Positions 8,381 to 17,411 are shown, counted from the stretch's first letter. The stretch is DNA of 41,796 nucleotides from Myxococcota bacterium (GCA_025054695.1 JANWZI010000023.1:1-41796), one strand, 5' to 3'. Made by a program: numbers and translations. Notes: generated by a model not told the origin, from the sequence alone.

Positions 8381-11085
8381 TGCGGCGAGGGAGGCTCAGG
8401 ACGGGGCTCGAGGCCTCGGCGTTGATCGGCGCGTGCGCGCTGCTCGCCACGTGGATCGCGCACGCGACGGATGGAGGCCTCGGCGTCGACATCGGCGGGC
8501 AGCGCTGGACCCTCCAATCGCCGCGCGCACTCGCCCTGCTCGGCGTGCTGCCGCTGCTCGTCTGGATCGATCGGCACGGTCTGAGCGAACTGTCCGCGTG
8601 GCGGCGTGCGCTCGCGCTCGGCCTGCGCGCGGCCGCCCTCGCTGCGCTGGCCGTCGCCCTGGCCCGCCCGTCGGTCCCCACGCGCACCGAGCGCCTCGCC
8701 GTCGTCTTCGTCGTGGACGTTTCCGACAGCATGACCGACGCGGCGCTCGAGCCAGCCGCCCGTCTGCTCGAGGCGACGTGGCGACGGCGAGGCGAGGCCG
8801 ACGTGCAGCTCGTCACGTTCGCGCGCACCGCGCGCCTCGTGCCGTCCACCGATGGGGCGCAGCCGCCCCGCATCGCGCGCCACCCCGAGCCGGACGCCGG
8901 CGCCGCGACCGACGTTTCGGCCGCGATCCGGCTCGCCCTTGCCCTCGTTCCCGCCGATCGCGTCGGACGGGTCGTGCTCGTCTCCGACGGACTCGAGACG
9001 GAGGGGGACATGCTCGCCGAGGCCCGCGCGGCGCACGTGCGCGGGGTACCCATCGACCACGTCGTGCCGCGTGCCGCCTTGCCCGTGGAGGCCGCGGTGA
9101 CCGGGGTGCGTCTGCCGGACGAAATGCGGGTGGGCGAACCGTTCCGCGTGCGCATCGGCGTGCGCAGCACGGCCAGGCTCCGGGCGCGGCTGCAACTGTG
9201 GCAGGACGGGCATCCCAACGGCATGGAGCCCGAGCGCGAGGTGGACATCGCCCCGGGCGACGGCGAGCTCGAGATGCCGTCGGTCGTGCGCGTGCCCGGT
9301 CCGGTCACCTACCGCGCGCGGCTTCTTCTGCCCACGGCCGACCGATTCGCGACGAACGACGAGGCGACGGCCAGCGGGGTCGCCACCGGTCGACCGCTCG
9401 TTCTGGTTATCGACTCGGAACCCGCGCGCACGGGGCCGCTCGCCTCCATGCTTTCGGCCGCGAACCTCGACGTGGACGTGCGTGCCCCGGCCGCCATGCC
9501 ATCGACGGCCGAGCTCGCCCGCGTCGAGCTCGTCGTCTTGTCGGACGTGCCGGCCGACGCCGTGCGGCCCGCCGATGTCGAGACGCTCGAGCGCTGGGTC
9601 CGCTCGCATGGTGGAGCGCTGCTCGTTGCCGGCGGCCCGCGCGCCTTCGGGCCGGGAGGGTGGCAGGGCAGTCGGCTCGAGGCGATGCTGCCGGTGCGCC
9701 TCGAAGGCCAGCAGCGCCGCGACCAACCGAGCCTGGCCCTCGCCCTTGTCATCGACAAGAGCGGGTCGATGAGCGGACAGAAGATCGAGCTGGCCAAGGA
9801 GGCTGCGCGGGCGGCGGCCGAGGCGCTCGGGCCGGACGACTACATCACCGTGATCGGCTTCGACACGGCGCCGGTGCACGTCGTGCGCATGCAGGCCGCA
9901 CGCAACCGATTCCAGATCCTGCGGGACATCGGGCGGCTGACGGCGCGCGGCGGCACCAACATTTTCCCCGCGCTCGACGCTGCCTATCAGGACCTTGCCG
10001 TCGTGCGCGCACGCTCCCGGCACGTGATCCTGCTGACCGACGGCATCAGCCCGGAAGCGGGGCTCGCCGAGCTCGTCCAGGCCATGCGTGCCGAGGGCAT
10101 CACCGTCTCGACGGTGGGTCTGGGCGCCGACGTCAATCGCGCGCTGCTCGCCGGCCTGGCCGCCTCGGGCGGCGGCCGGAGCTATTTCACGAACGACCCG
10201 AGCCACGTGCCGCGCATCTTCGTGCGCGAAACGCACACGGTCGCGCGCTCCGACGTGGTCGAGGAATACGTGCGCGCGGTACCCGTCGCGACCGCCGCCT
10301 TCCTGCGCGGGGTCGACCTGGCGACCGCGCCGGCGCTGCGCGGCTACGTCGCGACGCGCGCCCGCGGCGCGCCGGCGCAGACCGTGCTCGAAACCGACCT
10401 CGGCGAGCCGCTGCTCGCACGATGGCGTCTGGGCAGCGGCTGGGTGCTCGCCTGGACGAGCGATCTGAAACCACGCTGGAGCGCCGACTGGATGCGATGG
10501 AGCGGCTTCTCGAAGCTGCTCGCGCAGCTGGTGCGCGAGCACGCGCGCAGGAGCACGGAGGAGCGGCTCGCGATGAGCGCCCACGTCGAGGACGGAGTCG
10601 CGGTGCTGCGGGTCGACGCGATCGGAGGCGACGACCGATTCCTCGACGGCCTGGTCTCGACGGCGACCGTCGAGGGCCCCATGGCGGCCGCGCCCCATGC
10701 ACGGGAGCGGCTCGAGGTGCCGCTGCTGCAGACCGCTCCGGGCCGCTACGAAGGACGCGTGCCGCTGCACCGGTACGGCTCGTTCCTGGTCTCCGCCGAG
10801 CACCGCCGCGACGCGGAGCCAGTGGCCCGATCGTCGACCCAACTCGTGCATCCGTATCCGCGGGAATACGCGCGACTCGAGCCCGACGTGGAACGACTCG
10901 CAGCCGTCTCGCGTGCAACGGGAGGCCGCTCCGATCCCGACGTCGAGCAGATTCTCGACACCGGGGGGCGCGGGATCGAAGTTCCGAGGGCGCGTCAGGC
11001 TCCTGCGCTCGCCCTCGTGCTCGTGCTCTTTCTGCTCGACACGCTCGTGCGAAGACTTCCGGTGCGCTCGCCGCGGCGCGCCTGA
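8380..11085 (+). CDS. Large membrane protein with two vWA domains around a GATase1-like domain
   Basis: 901 aa. N-terminal membrane segments lie near residues 12-28, 51-63 and 78-95. A first vWA domain has MIDAS DVSDS at 113-117 and VLVSDGLE near 199-206. A beta domain follows, then a class-I glutamine-amidotransferase-like region (about 338-445: LVLVIDSE, then VVLSDVPAD, then GGALLVAGGPRAFG). A second vWA domain has an intact MIDAS DKSGS at 459-463 and GGTNIFPAL near 530. A C-terminal membrane helix lies near 873-890. No catalytic Cys is evident in the amidotransferase-like part, so it may be structural. The ATG overlaps the previous stop; the in-frame upstream Met codons lie inside the preceding gene. 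It is last in the five-gene MoxR operon. It should sit in the inner membrane with the vWA domains outside; the function is inferred. Confidence 0.83.
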   Translation: MRRGRLRTGLEASALIGACALLATWIAHATDGGLGVDIGGQRWTLQSPRALALLGVLPLLVWIDRHGLSELSAWRRALALGLRAAALAALAVALARPSVPTRTERLAVVFVVDVSDSMTDAALEPAARLLEATWRRRGEADVQLVTFARTARLVPSTDGAQPPRIARHPEPDAGAATDVSAAIRLALALVPADRVGRVVLVSDGLETEGDMLAEARAAHVRGVPIDHVVPRAALPVEAAVTGVRLPDEMRVGEPFRVRIGVRSTARLRARLQLWQDGHPNGMEPEREVDIAPGDGELEMPSVVRVPGPVTYRARLLLPTADRFATNDEATASGVATGRPLVLVIDSEPARTGPLASMLSAANLDVDVRAPAAMPSTAELARVELVVLSDVPADAVRPADVETLERWVRSHGGALLVAGGPRAFGPGGWQGSRLEAMLPVRLEGQQRRDQPSLALALVIDKSGSMSGQKIELAKEAARAAAEALGPDDYITVIGFDTAPVHVVRMQAARNRFQILRDIGRLTARGGTNIFPALDAAYQDLAVVRARSRHVILLTDGISPEAGLAELVQAMRAEGITVSTVGLGADVNRALLAGLAASGGGRSYFTNDPSHVPRIFVRETHTVARSDVVEEYVRAVPVATAAFLRGVDLATAPALRGYVATRARGAPAQTVLETDLGEPLLARWRLGSGWVLAWTSDLKPRWSADWMRWSGFSKLLAQLVREHARRSTEERLAMSAHVEDGVAVLRVDAIGGDDRFLDGLVSTATVEGPMAAAPHARERLEVPLLQTAPGRYEGRVPLHRYGSFLVSAEHRRDAEPVARSSTQLVHPYPREYARLEPDVERLAAVSRATGGRSDPDVEQILDTGGRGIEVPRARQAPALALVLVLFLLDTLVRRLPVRSPRRA

Positions 11086-11135
11086 GCGCGGGTGGCATCG
11101 CGAACGCGACAACGGACCCGTTTCCGTCCCCGTCC

Positions 11136-11277
11136 GACGGCAGCGGTCGGGCTGGTCGATGGCGGTTCAAACTCGGCCTCGGCCTCGGGCTCGGACACCG
11201 TCTCGGGCTCGGTCTCAGGCTCGGGCTTGGATTCGCAAAACGCTTCGGCCACGTCGACCCTTGTGACGACTGCCGTC
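11136..11277. repeat. Inverted repeat bounding array 2
   Basis: GACGGCAG (11136-11143) is matched in inverted orientation by CTGCCGTC (11270-11277). Inside each, after exactly ten bases, GGTCGA (11154-11159) pairs with TCGACC (11254-11259). This gives an 8+10+6 layout on both sides of the hexamer array, as expected for a small element with terminal inverted repeats. The same layout with substitutions is seen left of the array at 19529, and the right half is shared with arrays at 24407 and 30600. Confidence 0.6.
11172..11231 (+). repeat. TCGGNC hexamer array (array 2)
   Basis: About ten hexamers of CTCGGN type with the variable base at the sixth position, interrupted once (GACACCG). It lies between two rightward genes, 86 bases after the vWA operon stop. 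It has defined inverted ends, described in a separate entry. Confidence 0.85.
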
Positions 11278-11438
11278 AGACTCGCCCTCGGTACATGGGT
11301 CGGCGCAACCGGCGGCGACGTGGTCGCCGGTGGATCGTCGCCGTGAGCTGAGCCATCGAGAACGTCATCGTCGGCGCCTTCGGCGCGTGGGCATCGCCCG
11401 AACCGTCCCCGAACGAGGACAGGGCCGGCGCGCGGGCT

Positions 11439-11468
11439 TTGACGCGTCGCGACGACGACGGTTAGCCT
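11439..11468 (+). promoter_or_regulatory. Candidate sigma-70-type promoter of the hybrid kinase gene
   Basis: TTGACG (11439-11444), 18 bases, then TAGCCT (11463-11468). The -10 is followed by CGC as before the beta-helix gene, and the same TTGACG-18-TANNNT layout occurs at 21691-21720. A CGGAG stretch (11475-11479) about ten bases before the GTG at 11490 would be the ribosome binding site. Confidence 0.5.
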
Positions 11469-11489
11469 CGCCCTTCGGAGCAGCGATCC

Positions 11490-12908
11490 GTGGGACTGGA
11501 TCTCGTCGCGTGGGTCGCAGCCGAGGCGGGGCTCCCCCTGCTGGACGAGGCGCCGCTGCGTCCGAACGAAGCGGCCAGCGCGCTTCTGGGCGAGGCCCGG
11601 CCCGACTCGCTCGAGGCGGCGTGCGGCGCATTGTTCGGGCAGCGACCGGCTGAGATCGATCGTGTCCTTTCGGACGCTCGAAGAGGAACGCCTCGCATGC
11701 TGCACGAGGGCGGCTACGCGCTACTCGTGCTGCCCGCCTCGCCCGGCCGTGCGCGACTGCTGCTTTTGCCACCGAACGCGAGCCGGGCCGGCGCGCTCGC
11801 CGCACGACTCGAGCTCGTGGAGTTGGCCGCGGCCACGGCGCACGAGCTCGGCAATGCCCTCGGTGCGATCGCGGGCTGGGCGCAGATCGCGCGCCGGCGA
11901 GGGGGGGCCGAGGCCATGGTCGAGGCGCTGGGCGTCATCGAGCAGACCGCGACCAGCGCTCACCAGAGCGCGCGCGCGATGCTCTCGGTTGCGCGCGGCG
12001 AGGACGGCGACGCGCTCGTGCCGATCCACATGAGCGCGCTCGTGCACGAGGTCGCGCGCCTTCTCGCGCCGAAGGCGGCGGCCCAGTCGGTGCGCATCGA
12101 AACCCAGGTCGACGAGGGCATGCACGTGCGCGGCACGCGCGCCGCGGCGCTCACCATCGTCTGGAACCTCGCCCAGAACGCGGTCGAGGCGAGCCCGCCC
12201 GGTGGGCTCGTGCGGCTCATGCTGCAGCGCGCCGGCCCCGAGGTGCGCTTCATCGTGGAGGACGAAGGCGAAGGGATCCCACCGGACGCCGTGGAACGAC
12301 TCTTTCAGCCCTACGTCACGACGAAACGCGACGGTACGGGGCTCGGTCTGCCGCTCGTCCGTCGCGCCGTCACCCAGCTCGGCGGCCAGATCCGCGTCGG
12401 GACGGCCGGGCCGCGCGGCGCGCGGTTCGAGGTGACGCTGCGGCGCGTGCGCCTCTCGGCGCGTCCGAGCGAGCCGCCTCCGTCCGACCCGCGTGGAAGC
12501 GGCCTTCGGGTCCGCTCCACGCTGCGAGGGGCCCGCGTGCTCGTCGTCGACGACGATCCCGCCACGCGGGACATGGTACGCACCGCGCTCGCGTTGCAGG
12601 GCGCGCGCGTGGTCGCGACCGACGACCCCGAACAGGTTCTCGAAGCCGATCTCGGCTACGACCTCGCCGTCGTCGACCTCGCGCTCGCCGGGCTGCGGGG
12701 AGACCGATTGGTCGCCGCGCTGCGACGACGCGGGCTCGTCCGGCGCGTCCTGCTGATGAGCGGCGCCGATCCCCCGTCGGACGCGGCTTCGGGTGGCGAG
12801 CCCGACCGCTGGTTGCGAAAGCCGTTCGGTGTCGACGATCTCATCGCCGCGGCGCAGGCGGTTCTCGCCGAGCGCCGCAGGGCCTCGAGCGGAAGCCGCG
12901 CGCGCTGA
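11490..12908 (+). CDS. Soluble hybrid histidine kinase with C-terminal receiver
   Basis: 472 aa, no membrane segment or signal peptide. Residues 1-105 are a short N-terminal region without a recognised sensor domain. The dimerisation/H-box is at 113-128 with H118 (TAHELGNALGAIAG), the N-box NLAQNAVEA at 226-234, a D-box EDEGEGIP at 257-264 and the G2 box GTGLGL at 282-287. A receiver domain spans about 348-465 with acidic D354-D356, phospho-acceptor D396, S424 and K444 (LRKPF). It can therefore autophosphorylate and pass phosphate to its own receiver. No output domain or DNA-binding regulator is encoded next to it, so it is an orphan. GTG was chosen because it follows the candidate promoter and CGGAG site. 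The signal sensed and the final target are unknown. Confidence 0.9.
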   Translation: MGLDLVAWVAAEAGLPLLDEAPLRPNEAASALLGEARPDSLEAACGALFGQRPAEIDRVLSDARRGTPRMLHEGGYALLVLPASPGRARLLLLPPNASRAGALAARLELVELAAATAHELGNALGAIAGWAQIARRRGGAEAMVEALGVIEQTATSAHQSARAMLSVARGEDGDALVPIHMSALVHEVARLLAPKAAAQSVRIETQVDEGMHVRGTRAAALTIVWNLAQNAVEASPPGGLVRLMLQRAGPEVRFIVEDEGEGIPPDAVERLFQPYVTTKRDGTGLGLPLVRRAVTQLGGQIRVGTAGPRGARFEVTLRRVRLSARPSEPPPSDPRGSGLRVRSTLRGARVLVVDDDPATRDMVRTALALQGARVVATDDPEQVLEADLGYDLAVVDLALAGLRGDRLVAALRRRGLVRRVLLMSGADPPSDAASGGEPDRWLRKPFGVDDLIAAAQAVLAERRRASSGSRAR

Positions 12909-13004
12909 CGGTCCTCACCGGTTTGCTCGGGGCCAACCGGGTGCATGCGGACGCCCGTCACCGACCGAGTCGGGCACCGGAGCGCAGTCCGCGCCCGACA
13001 CACG

Positions 13005-13054
13005 GCCCGAGTCCGAGGCGGAGGCCGAGTCGGAGCCGGAGCCCGATCCCGATT
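13005..13054 (-). repeat. GNCCGA hexamer array (array 3)
   Basis: About eight units in the GNCCGA orientation with some GGAG variants, lying in the 251-base gap between the kinase and FadL-like genes. GACGCCCG at 12950-12957 matches, base for base on the opposite sense, the outer end of the array near 30891. TCAACCGACC just after the array resembles TCGACCGACC at 30868-30877. The rest of the gap shows nothing clear apart from the ribosome binding site of the next gene. Confidence 0.7.
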
Positions 13055-13159
13055 CAACCGACCCGCAGGACAGCGGCGACTTCCAATCCGGGCGGCCACG
13101 GATTCTGCAGCTCCGCGCAGCCGGTGCCCGCATGGCCCATTCGATGGTAAGAGGGGCCC

Positions 13160-14755
13160 ATGCCCGTCCATCCCGCGCGTCTCGTCGTCGTCCTCGCGCT
13201 CGCGACCGCCTCGACGTCGCTCGCCCCCTCCCGCGTGCACGCGGGCGGATACGAGCTGCCCGGACACGGCAGCCGTGCGCTCGGTCGCGCCGGCGCCTTC
13301 GCCGCACGCGCCGACGACGGCCTGGCCCTGCTGTACAATCCCGCCGCGCTCGCCCACCTGCCGGGCACGTCCATCGGTCTCGACGTGCACCTGGGGTTCC
13401 TCGACGCCTGCTACGCGCGCCGCAGCGCGCCGAGCAACACGTACCTCGACGGTCTGGGCACCTCGGCGTCGGCGTCGCGCTTCGATGCAGACCCCTCCGA
13501 CCCCGGCGCGTGGGCGGTCGATGCTCGATATCCCGAGGTCTGTAACGGAGGTCCACCCGGACCGAGCCCCCAGTTGACGTTCGTGCAGCGCGCGAGCGAG
13601 TCGTTCGGCTGGGGCGCGGGGGTGCTCGCGCCGTTCGCCGTCGGCGGTCATTCGCTGTGGGGCGAGCAAGACGGCACCACCTCCGGCGGCCGGCTGCCCA
13701 CGCCGTCGCGTTACGTACTCGTCGAGCAGAACCTGCTCTTGCTGCACCCCAGCGTCGCAGCCGCCTACCGGCCCATTCCGCGTCTGTCGATCGGCGCCAC
13801 CGTGCGTTGGGGAATCGGCCATTTCCGTTATCGGAACCTGACACGTGCGACCGGTGGCGAGTCGCCAGCTGGGGACGTGCTCAGCGATCTGTCGGTGACC
13901 GACCCGTTCGTGCCGTCGTTCGTGACGTCAATCCACGCCATTCCCTTCGATGCCCTCGACGTGGTCGCGCGCTTCCAGTGGAGCGACCGCGTGCTCGCCT
14001 CCGGTCGCGCCGATCTCGTCTACGCGCACTTCGGCGCAGCGACCCCGGGCGGCAGCGTGACCGGCCCGTTGCGTGCCACGACGCGCTTCGAGGACGTGGC
14101 GCTCGAGGCGCCGCAGCCCTGGAGCGTCGGCCTCGCCGTGCGATTCGCGCAGCGCTTCGCGCCGCGGCCTCGGGACCCACGCGCCGTGCGGCGGCTCAGC
14201 GGGCGCGTCGAGGACGCGATGTCCAACGAGCGCTTCGACGTCGAGCTCGACGTGCAGTACGAACGCAACTCGATCGTCGACGATCTCGTGATCCGGTTTC
14301 CGGACGCCCCCGAGCGCCGCGCGCTCGCCGTTCCGGAATGGGACGGGACGATGGTCGTTCCCAACACGCTTCCCGTGCCGCCCCGCATCGCGATTCCCCA
14401 CCGGTGGAAGGATCAGCTCTCCGTCCGGCTCGGCGGGGATTTCAACGCGATCCCCGGCATGGCCGCGGTGCGGCTGGGCGTATCGTACGAGACGGGCGGC
14501 GTGCGCCCCGCGTACGCCAACCTCGACTTCTGGCCCGTCGAGCGCATCGGCGTGCACGCCGGGCTGACGGCGCGGCTGGGCAATCTCGACGTCTCGCTCG
14601 CCTACGCCCATTTCTTCCAGCAGACGCTCGAGGTGGCCCCGGAAGAAGCGCGCCTCCCCCAGATCTCCGCGGACGAAATGGGCGCCATCGTCAACGCGGG
14701 ATCGTACACATCGAACGCCGACGTGCTGTCCCTGGCCGTGCGCTACCACCTCTGA
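13160..14755 (+). CDS. OmpP1/FadL/TodX-family outer-membrane beta-barrel protein
   Basis: 531 aa. A cleavable signal peptide (residues about 1-28, ending VHA) is followed by the FadL-type N-terminal block: GGYELPGHGSRALGRAGAF, then ADDGLALLYNPAAL near 48-63. This is the plug/hatch region of FadL, TodX and OmpP1 transporters for long-chain fatty acids and aromatic hydrocarbons. The rest is alternating strands of a 14-strand barrel, and the final YHL-type hydrophobic C-terminus suits outer-membrane insertion. A good AAGAGGGG lies three bases before the ATG, supporting this start. The next gene encodes an aromatic-CoA type monooxygenase, so uptake of an aromatic or fatty substrate feeding that enzyme is possible, but the two genes are separated by a repeat array and need not be co-transcribed. 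Confidence 0.88.
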   Translation: MPVHPARLVVVLALATASTSLAPSRVHAGGYELPGHGSRALGRAGAFAARADDGLALLYNPAALAHLPGTSIGLDVHLGFLDACYARRSAPSNTYLDGLGTSASASRFDADPSDPGAWAVDARYPEVCNGGPPGPSPQLTFVQRASESFGWGAGVLAPFAVGGHSLWGEQDGTTSGGRLPTPSRYVLVEQNLLLLHPSVAAAYRPIPRLSIGATVRWGIGHFRYRNLTRATGGESPAGDVLSDLSVTDPFVPSFVTSIHAIPFDALDVVARFQWSDRVLASGRADLVYAHFGAATPGGSVTGPLRATTRFEDVALEAPQPWSVGLAVRFAQRFAPRPRDPRAVRRLSGRVEDAMSNERFDVELDVQYERNSIVDDLVIRFPDAPERRALAVPEWDGTMVVPNTLPVPPRIAIPHRWKDQLSVRLGGDFNAIPGMAAVRLGVSYETGGVRPAYANLDFWPVERIGVHAGLTARLGNLDVSLAYAHFFQQTLEVAPEEARLPQISADEMGAIVNAGSYTSNADVLSLAVRYHL

Positions 14756-14768
14756 GGGGGTCGTTCCG

Positions 14769-14877
14769 GCTCGGTCTCAGACTCGGCCTCGGCCTCGGAC
14801 TCGGTCTCGGTCTCGGACTCCGACGCAGTCTCGGACTCGGATTCGGGCACGGACCCCGACTCGGGCTCGGGCTCCGC
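14769..14877 (+). repeat. TCGGNC hexamer array (array 4)
   Basis: About eighteen CTCGGN units kept in strict six-base register from end to end, with point variants but no indel visible. It begins 14 bases after the FadL-like stop codon. The following ninety bases before the monooxygenase start hold no other clear element. Confidence 0.85.
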
Positions 14878-14966
14878 CCCTGGCCTCGATCCGTGCCGTA
14901 ACACCCACGCCCTAGGTGAGTTGCCTCCCATCCCCGTCACCTCGGCCCGCGCTACACGTGCCCGCC

Positions 14967-17216
14967 GTGCGAATCGACGTCGTCGGAGGAGGTCCCGGAG
15001 GACTGTTCTTCGCCATCCTCGCGCGCAAGCGCGACCCCGCGCGGCGGATCACGGTCCACGAGCGCAACCAGCCAGGCGACACCTTCGGTTGGGGCGTCGT
15101 CTTCAGCGAGCTGACCCAGGAAAACCTGCGCGCGGCCGATCCCGAAACGCTCGCCGCGATGGAGGCGTCGAGCGCGCACTGGGATGCCATCGAGACCCAC
15201 GTCGGAGGACGCGTGCTCACGTGTCGCGGCCACGCCTTCGCGGGGCTCGAGCGACGCACACTGCTCGACCTGCTGTACCGGCGGGCCGACGCGCTGGGCG
15301 TGGAGCTGCGTTTCGGCGTCGACGTCGACGAACGGGGCCTCGAGGTGCTCCGCGAGCGCACGGACCTTCTGGTCGCGGCCGACGGGGTCCACAGCAAGGC
15401 ACGCACGCTGTGGGCTTCGCAGTTCGAGCCGAGCATCGAGCTACATGCCAATCGCTACATCTGGCTCGGCACGCCGCGACCGATGAAGGCGTTCACGTTT
15501 GTCTTCGAGCACGGCCCGCACGGCCCCTTCGTCGTGCACGCCTACCCGTATGGTCCTTCCGCCGGCACGTTCATCGTCGAGACGACCGCCGACACCTTCG
15601 AGCGCTCGGGGTTGGGCGCCCTCGACGAAGCGGAATCGATCGCGTTCTGCGAGCGGCTCTTCGCACGCTGGCTGGCAGGCGCGCCGCTCCTCGGCAACCG
15701 TTCGAGCTGGATCCGCTTCCGCACGGTGCGCAACGCGCGCTGGTCCTTCGACCGTGTCGTGCTGCTCGGCGACGCCGCGCACACCGCGCACTTTTCGATC
15801 GGCTCGGGCACGCGTCTCGCGATGGAGGACGCGATCGCACTGGTGGATGCGCTGGATGCCCATCCGGGCGACGTATCCGCGGCGCTCATGCACTACGAAA
15901 GGCAGCGACGGCCCGCAGTCGAATCGCTGCAGCGCGCCGCGCGGCGAAGCCTCGAGTGGTTCGAGCGCGTCGCGATGCACCTGGACGATCCACCCGAACG
16001 CTTCGTCTTCTCCCTGCTGACGCGCTCGTTGCGGGTCGGCCGCGAGAGCCTCGCGCGTCGGGATCCCACGTTCGTCGAACAAGTCGATGCGTGGTGGCGC
16101 GACCGCGAGGGCGTCGCGCCGGGCGCCCCACTCCCTCCGATGTTCGTCCCGTTTCGCATCCGCGGCATGACGCTTGACAATCGCGTCGTGGTCTCGCCGA
16201 TGGCCCAATATCGCGCGGTCGACGGGGTGCCCGGGGACTGGCACCTGGTGCACCTGGGCGCACGCGCCATCGGGGGCGCCGGCCTCGTCTTGACGGAAAT
16301 GACCTGCGTGAGTCCCGAGGGCCGCATCACGCCCGCTTGCACCGGCTTGTGGAACGACGCGCAGGAGCGCGCCTGGGGTCGCATCGTCGAGTTCGTGCAC
16401 GCCGAGAGCCGGGCCCGCATCGGCGTGCAGCTCGGTCACGCGGGCCGCAAGGGAAGCACCCACGTACCGTGGCAAGGAGGGTCCGACGAATCGCTGCCCG
16501 AGGGCGGCTGGACCACGATCGCGCCCAGCCCGATTCCGTGGGGACCGCGCACGCGCGCACCGCGCGAGATGACGTTGGACGACATCGCCGCGGTTCGCCG
16601 ACAGTTCCGCGACGCCGCGGCCCGCGCCCGCCGCATCGGCTTCGACCTCGTCGAGCTGCACTTCGCACACGGCTACCTCGTCTCTTCGTTTCTCTCGCCC
16701 CTGACGAACCGTCGCACCGACGCCTACGGCGGCCCCCTCGAGCGTCGCGCTCGCCTCGCGCTCGAGATCGTCGCCGAGGTGCGCGACGTCTGGGACGGGC
16801 CGCTGTCGGTTCGGATCAGCGCCCACGATTGGTCTCCTGGCGGCCTGACGGACGACGACGCGGTGCTGCTGGCCCGCTGGCTCGCCGATCACGGCGTCGA
16901 CCTGATCGACGTCTCGTCGGGGCAGGTCGTCCCCGATCAGCAGCCCGCCTACGGCCGCGCCTATCAGACACCCTTCGCCGAGCGCATCCGCAAACAGGCG
17001 GCAGTGCCCACGATCGCGGTCGGAGCCATCTCGTCGTGGGACGACGTCAACACCATCGTGCTCGCCGGGCGCGCCGATCTGGTCGCCCTTGCCCGCGCGC
17101 ACTTGCTCGACCCGCACTTCACCCTGCGCGCCGCCCACGAGCAAAACATCGATGACCGATGGCCCGATCCCTACCGCTCCGCCCGCACGCTACGGCGCCC
17201 CCCGCGAGGCCTGTGA
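14967..17216 (+). CDS. Fused FAD monooxygenase / old yellow enzyme (salicylyl-CoA 5-hydroxylase or 2-aminobenzoyl-CoA monooxygenase/reductase type)
   Basis: 749 aa with this start. The N-terminal half is a class-A flavin monooxygenase: dinucleotide fold GGGPGG at 7-12, DTFGWGVVFSE near 36-46, and the second FAD motif LGDAAHTAHFSIGSG with D269. The C-terminal half, from about residue 390, is an old-yellow-enzyme flavin reductase: MFVPFRIRGM, NRVVVSPMAQY, QLGHAGRKGS and FAHGYLVSSFLSPLTN. The order and length match the fused family whose known members hydroxylate salicylyl-CoA, or hydroxylate and reduce 2-aminobenzoyl-CoA, in aerobic CoA-dependent aromatic degradation. No CoA ligase, thioesterase or ring-opening gene is nearby, so the substrate is open. 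GTG 14967 was chosen because the dinucleotide fold then starts at residue 2, as in the family; GTG 14958 and 14916 are alternatives. Confidence 0.9.
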   Translation: MRIDVVGGGPGGLFFAILARKRDPARRITVHERNQPGDTFGWGVVFSELTQENLRAADPETLAAMEASSAHWDAIETHVGGRVLTCRGHAFAGLERRTLLDLLYRRADALGVELRFGVDVDERGLEVLRERTDLLVAADGVHSKARTLWASQFEPSIELHANRYIWLGTPRPMKAFTFVFEHGPHGPFVVHAYPYGPSAGTFIVETTADTFERSGLGALDEAESIAFCERLFARWLAGAPLLGNRSSWIRFRTVRNARWSFDRVVLLGDAAHTAHFSIGSGTRLAMEDAIALVDALDAHPGDVSAALMHYERQRRPAVESLQRAARRSLEWFERVAMHLDDPPERFVFSLLTRSLRVGRESLARRDPTFVEQVDAWWRDREGVAPGAPLPPMFVPFRIRGMTLDNRVVVSPMAQYRAVDGVPGDWHLVHLGARAIGGAGLVLTEMTCVSPEGRITPACTGLWNDAQERAWGRIVEFVHAESRARIGVQLGHAGRKGSTHVPWQGGSDESLPEGGWTTIAPSPIPWGPRTRAPREMTLDDIAAVRRQFRDAAARARRIGFDLVELHFAHGYLVSSFLSPLTNRRTDAYGGPLERRARLALEIVAEVRDVWDGPLSVRISAHDWSPGGLTDDDAVLLARWLADHGVDLIDVSSGQVVPDQQPAYGRAYQTPFAERIRKQAAVPTIAVGAISSWDDVNTIVLAGRADLVALARAHLLDPHFTLRAAHEQNIDDRWPDPYRSARTLRRPPRGL

Positions 17217-17258
17217 CCGAGACCCACGACCCGTTCGCGTCCGGGGGGCCACGCGTGG

Positions 17259-17337
17259 CCTCGAGCTCGAACTCGGGCGCAAGGGCTCCGACTCGGTGCC
17301 GGTCCCGGACTCGGGCTCCGGGCTCTGATCCGGCTCG
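17259..17337 (+). repeat. Degenerate TCGGNC array (array 5)
   Basis: A worn array with CTCGGN units mixed with CTCCGG and CTCGAA variants, in the gap between the converging monooxygenase and TPR genes. It is less regular than the others, as an old copy would be. The remaining bases of this 195-base gap show no clear terminator or other feature. Confidence 0.6.
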
Positions 17338-17411
17338 AAGTGCTGATTCGCCTCGCCCCGGAATACGGACCCCAATGCCTTCACGTGGCAACGGCCCAGC
17401 CGGTGGGCCCC

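Larger units (their letters stand above)
11086..11489. other. 404-base gap: hexamer array with inverted ends, then a promoter
   Basis: There is no credible gene in this gap between two rightward genes. It contains the inverted-repeat-bounded hexamer array (11136-11277), about 160 bases without a clear feature, and a TTGACG/TAGCCT promoter candidate (11439-11468) for the kinase gene. Open frames crossing it are produced by the stop-free array and were not accepted. Confidence 0.6.

Noticed and set aside
11092..11346. 84-codon rightward frame over array 2
   Set aside because: Its Ser-rich content comes from the array, its ends cross the inverted repeat, and no ribosome site or family resemblance is seen.
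13005..13054. The arrays as CRISPR
   Set aside because: The unit is six bases with no spacers between longer repeats, and no cas gene is present.
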